Assembly: GCF_003730135.1 (NCBI RefSeq)
Contig: NZ_RJVO01000005.1
Coordinates: forward strand, 186,001 to 250,000
Origin: Stagnimonas aquatica
GTDB lineage: Bacteria; Pseudomonadota; Gammaproteobacteria; Nevskiales; Nevskiaceae
DNA length: 64,000 nt
Reading direction: 5' to 3'
Shown: in pieces, positions 61,446 through 64,000 of the stretch
How the letters are laid out: the number at the start of each line of letters is the position of its first letter
Position numbering within the stretch: position 1 is the first letter of the stretch
Notes under the pieces: model-generated
Told to the model about the DNA's origin: nothing
The model's database searches: none
Seen by the model: only the letters and a program-made list of their open reading frames with translations
Made by a program: the position numbers and the translations under genes

Positions 61446-63287
61446 TCAGCGGAACCGCTCCAGGGTGCGGCGGCGCTTCTTGAGCTGGCGGTTGGTCAGC
61501 ACGTTGCGCTTGCCCTTGAACGGGTTCTCGCCGGTCTTGAACTCGAGCAGGATCGGCACGCCCTTCAACTGGAACGCCGCCCGGAACTCGTTGATCAGGT
61601 AACGGTGGTAGGACAGCGGCAGCTTCTCGGTCTGGTTGCCGTGCACCAGGATGCGGATCGGGTTGGTGCCGGTCTGGTGCGCGTAGCGCAGCTTGATGCG
61701 CCGCCCCAGCACCGCCGGCGGGCTGTGACGGTCCACCGCCGCCTCCAGCGCCCGGGTCAGTTCCGGGGTCGGGATGTCCATGGTGGTGGACTCGTAGGCC
61801 AGCACCACGTCCTCCATCAGCTCGCGCAGGCCGGAGCCGTGCAGCGCGGAGATGAAGTGCGGCGGCACGAAGTCCAGGAACGGCAGCCGGAAGTCGATCT
61901 CGCTCTTGATCCAGGCGCGCTTGTCGTCGGCCAGGTGATCCCACTTGTTGATCGCCAGCACCAGGGCGCGGCCGCGCTGGGCGACCAGGCCCATGAGCTT
62001 GGCGTCCTGGGTCGAGATCTCGTCGTGGGCGTCGGTCACCAGGATCACCACATGGGCGTCCTCGATGGCCTGCAAGGCCTTGACGATGCTGAATTTCTCC
62101 ACCACCTCGCTGACCCGCGAACGGCGCCGGATGCCGGCGGTGTCGATCAGCTCGTAGCGGTGGCCGTCGCGCTCGAAGCGCACCCGGATGGCGTCGCGGG
62201 TGGTGCCGGCGACGTCGGCGGTCAGCACCCGGTCCTCGCCCAGCAGGCGATTCACCAGCGTGGACTTGCCGGCGTTCGGGCGACCGACCACCGCCACCCG
62301 GATGATGCCGTCGTCCTGATAGGACTCGTGGCTTTCGGGAAAACCGGCCAGTTGCTCGCGCAGCAGGGCGGTGATGCCGTCGCCATGCTCGGCCGAGACC
62401 GGGCGGGGATCGCCGAGGCCGAGCACATGAAACTCGGCCGCCGTGCGCAGCACCGGCTTGCCCTCGGCCTTGTTGACCAGCACCGTCACCGGCTTGCCCA
62501 GCTTGCGCAGGCGGCGGGCGATGGCCTCGTCGTCCGGCAGGCAGCCGGACTCGGCATCGACCAGGAAGAACACCCGGTCGGCTTCCTCCAGGGCGATCTG
62601 TGCCTGCTCCTCGGCGAGCATCGCCAGGGCATCGTTCTCGGCCGGCGACAGGCCGCCGGTATCGACCACGATGTAGCTCTTGCCTTCGAAGCGCCCCTGA
62701 CCGTACTGACGGTCGCGGGTGAGCCCCGGCAAGTCGTAGACCAAGGCATCGCGGGTATTGGTCAGGCGATTGAACAGCGTGGACTTGCCGACATTGGGGC
62801 GGCCGACCAGCACCACCACCGGCAGCGGCGGTGCTTCCACCAGCTCCACCGCAGCGGACTCGTCGTCGCCCTCGGCGAGGGCTTCCTCGTCCTGGTATTC
62901 CTCGTCCTCGGCGAACTCGTCGAGCTGGTACTCCTCGATCACGTCCTCCAGCTTTTCGCCGCTCGCCAGCAGGTCGAGATCCTGCAGCGCCTGGGCGACG
63001 AAGCCGCGCGGCCGGGCCGGCGGCAGCGGCTCGGGCGCGGGGGCCGGCTTGGCGGCAGGCTTGGGCGCCGCCGGCTTGCGCGGCTTGACGCCGGTCTCTT
63101 CGGCCAGACGCTCGTCGACCGAAACCTTGGCCTTGGCTTTCTTCCAGGGCTGGTACTTGGCGGCCGGCGCGGCAGCGGCGGTCTCGGGCTTGGCGGCCTT
63201 CTTGCGCGGCGCGGCGACCTTGACCTTGGCACCCGGACGCGGCTTCTTGCTACGTCCCTTGCCGCCTTTGTTGGGGCTGAGTTTCAA
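61446..63287 (-). CDS. der: Ribosome-associated GTPase Der with long N-terminal extension
   Basis: A 613-residue protein. Residues 156-613 are a normal EngA/Der: first G domain GRPNVGKSTLFNRLTNTRDALVYDLPGLTRDRQYG, second GRPNAGKSTLVNRLLGEDRVLTADVAGTTRDAIRV, and a KH-like tail KRNVLTNRQLKKRRRTLERFR. It acts in 50S assembly. The first 155 residues are extra: a basic KPRPGAKVKVAAPRKKAAKPE part, then an acidic part (LEDVIEEYQLDEFAEDEEYQDEEALAEGDDES). The ATG at 63287 overlaps the bamB stop (ATGA), supporting the long start. Confidence 0.95.
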   Translation of the reverse strand: MKLSPNKGGKGRSKKPRPGAKVKVAAPRKKAAKPETAAAAPAAKYQPWKKAKAKVSVDERLAEETGVKPRKPAAPKPAAKPAPAPEPLPPARPRGFVAQALQDLDLLASGEKLEDVIEEYQLDEFAEDEEYQDEEALAEGDDESAAVELVEAPPLPVVVLVGRPNVGKSTLFNRLTNTRDALVYDLPGLTRDRQYGQGRFEGKSYIVVDTGGLSPAENDALAMLAEEQAQIALEEADRVFFLVDAESGCLPDDEAIARRLRKLGKPVTVLVNKAEGKPVLRTAAEFHVLGLGDPRPVSAEHGDGITALLREQLAGFPESHESYQDDGIIRVAVVGRPNAGKSTLVNRLLGEDRVLTADVAGTTRDAIRVRFERDGHRYELIDTAGIRRRSRVSEVVEKFSIVKALQAIEDAHVVILVTDAHDEISTQDAKLMGLVAQRGRALVLAINKWDHLADDKRAWIKSEIDFRLPFLDFVPPHFISALHGSGLRELMEDVVLAYESTTMDIPTPELTRALEAAVDRHSPPAVLGRRIKLRYAHQTGTNPIRILVHGNQTEKLPLSYHRYLINEFRAAFQLKGVPILLEFKTGENPFKGKRNVLTNRQLKKRRRTLERFR

Positions 63288-64000
63288 CGGGGTTTGACCT
63301 GCAGCGCGCTGAGCTTGCCGTCCACGTTGAGCAGGTAGAGGCGGTCGTCACTGACCGCCGGCGGCGCCAGGATCGGCTCCTTGCCGGCGCGGCTGCGCGC
63401 CACCACGCTGCCATCACGGGGGTCGAGGAAGTGCACATAGCCCTCGTAGTCGGCGACCACCACATGGCCGGCGAAGAAGGCCGGCGGCGACAGCCGGCGG
63501 TACTTCAGGCTTTCGTTCTTCCAGGCGGCGGCACCGGTGGCGAGGTCCAGCGCCCAGACCACGCCGTCGGCGTCGCTGACGTAGACGTTGTCCTTGCCCA
63601 CCGCGAGGCCGGCGTAGGACTTGACGATGCGGCGCCAGCGGCTCTCGCCGTTGGCCGGTTCGATCAGCGCCACGTCGCCGCCATAGCTGGCGACCAGCAC
63701 GCCGTCGAGGGTGGAGACCAGGGCGGCGTCGATGTCGGTCAGGCGCTCCAGCTCGGTACGGCCGCTGGGGCTGGAGATCGGCTGCTCCCACACCGCCTGG
63801 CCGTCGTCGAGGCGCACCGCCGCCAGGCGGCCGTTGTCCATGCCGATCAGCACCCGGTTGCCTTCCACCACCGGCGCCGACAGGCCGCGCAGGCTGAGGT
63901 TGGGCTCGGTGCGGTCGAAGCTCCACAGGCGCTTGCCGTCGGCGGCCGAGAAGCCGTAGGCACGGCCGTCAATCGAGCGGGCGACGACGACATCCCCAGA
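63284..64000 (-). CDS. bamB: Outer-membrane assembly protein BamB, 3' part
   Basis: The last 238 codons of the BamB lipoprotein are present; the gene begins beyond the window. The visible part is a beta-propeller of PQQ-like repeats, with GRLAAVRLDDGQAVWEQPISSPSGRTELERLTDIDAALVSTLDGVLVASYGGDVALIEPANGESRW, SDADGVVWALDLATGAAAWKNE and SVVARSRAGKEPILAPPAVSDDRLYLLNVDGKLSALQV. BamB helps the BAM complex insert outer-membrane proteins. bamB-der is a standard gene pair in gammaproteobacteria. Confidence 0.95.
   Translation of the reverse strand, partial: SGDVVVARSIDGRAYGFSAADGKRLWSFDRTEPNLSLRGLSAPVVEGNRVLIGMDNGRLAAVRLDDGQAVWEQPISSPSGRTELERLTDIDAALVSTLDGVLVASYGGDVALIEPANGESRWRRIVKSYAGLAVGKDNVYVSDADGVVWALDLATGAAAWKNESLKYRRLSPPAFFAGHVVVADYEGYVHFLDPRDGSVVARSRAGKEPILAPPAVSDDRLYLLNVDGKLSALQVKPR

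Overview
This 64-kb window is a chromosomal segment of a high-GC gammaproteobacterium. The evidence is the gene order recA-recX-alaS-lysC-csrA-tRNA-Ser-tRNA-Arg, the block glyA-nrdR-ribD-ribE-ribB-ribH-nusB-thiL, clpS-clpA, yceD-rpmF-plsX and a type II secretion block. The combination recalls Xanthomonadales/Nevskiales-like lineages, but that placement is inference from synteny and composition only. Nearly every base is explained by ordinary housekeeping genes. Several very long antisense reading frames are by-products of high GC.

Layout. 1-1.4 kb: the end of a sugar-lactone oxidase gene and zapE, followed by a compact hairpin-rich element with terminal inverted repeats and a TA target duplication. 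1.65-14.9 kb: a mannose-type surface polysaccharide cluster. It holds a WecA/WbpL-like initiating transferase, manB and manC (GDP-mannose), five glycosyltransferases, Wzx-like flippase, Wzy/WaaL-like polymerase or ligase and Wzz-like chain-length regulator. Its central part (about 6.7-14.9 kb) is visibly more AT-rich than the rest, which suggests transfer. 15.1-20.9 kb: a DUF1134 lipoprotein, clpS-clpA and a CHASE2 adenylate/guanylate cyclase. 21.0-26.9 kb: gspC-D-E-F of the type II secretion system, without the pseudopilin genes. 26.9-34.8 kb: small envelope proteins, an MFS transporter, plsX-rpmF-yceD, maf, a cation-efflux protein, a HAD phosphatase and rluC. 35.2-38.6 kb: rne with a long leader and a terminator. 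38.7-40.5 kb: an isolated AtuA-family gene. 40.6-50.0 kb: one leftward array nadA, glyA, nrdR, riboflavin genes, nusB, thiL, murI, pgpA, mostly joined by ATGA/GTGA overlaps. 50.1-64 kb: an Ig-like lipoprotein, aspS, an FmdB zinc ribbon, two tRNAs, csrA, lysC, alaS, a PAP2-like membrane protein, recX, recA, efp, der and the 3' part of bamB.

Most interesting points. Short palindromic repeats sit at gene ends so tightly that they supply or abut the stop codons of four genes (the WecA-like gene, ribD, alaS, efp). A relic of a second, synonymously diverged start of the HAD phosphatase gene lies upstream of the working one. Three RNA/ribosome-linked proteins (RluC, RNase E, Der) carry long low-complexity extensions. 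RibD carries an in-frame insertion that looks repeat-derived. I saw no CRISPR array, prophage, toxin-antitoxin pair or clear novel defence system.
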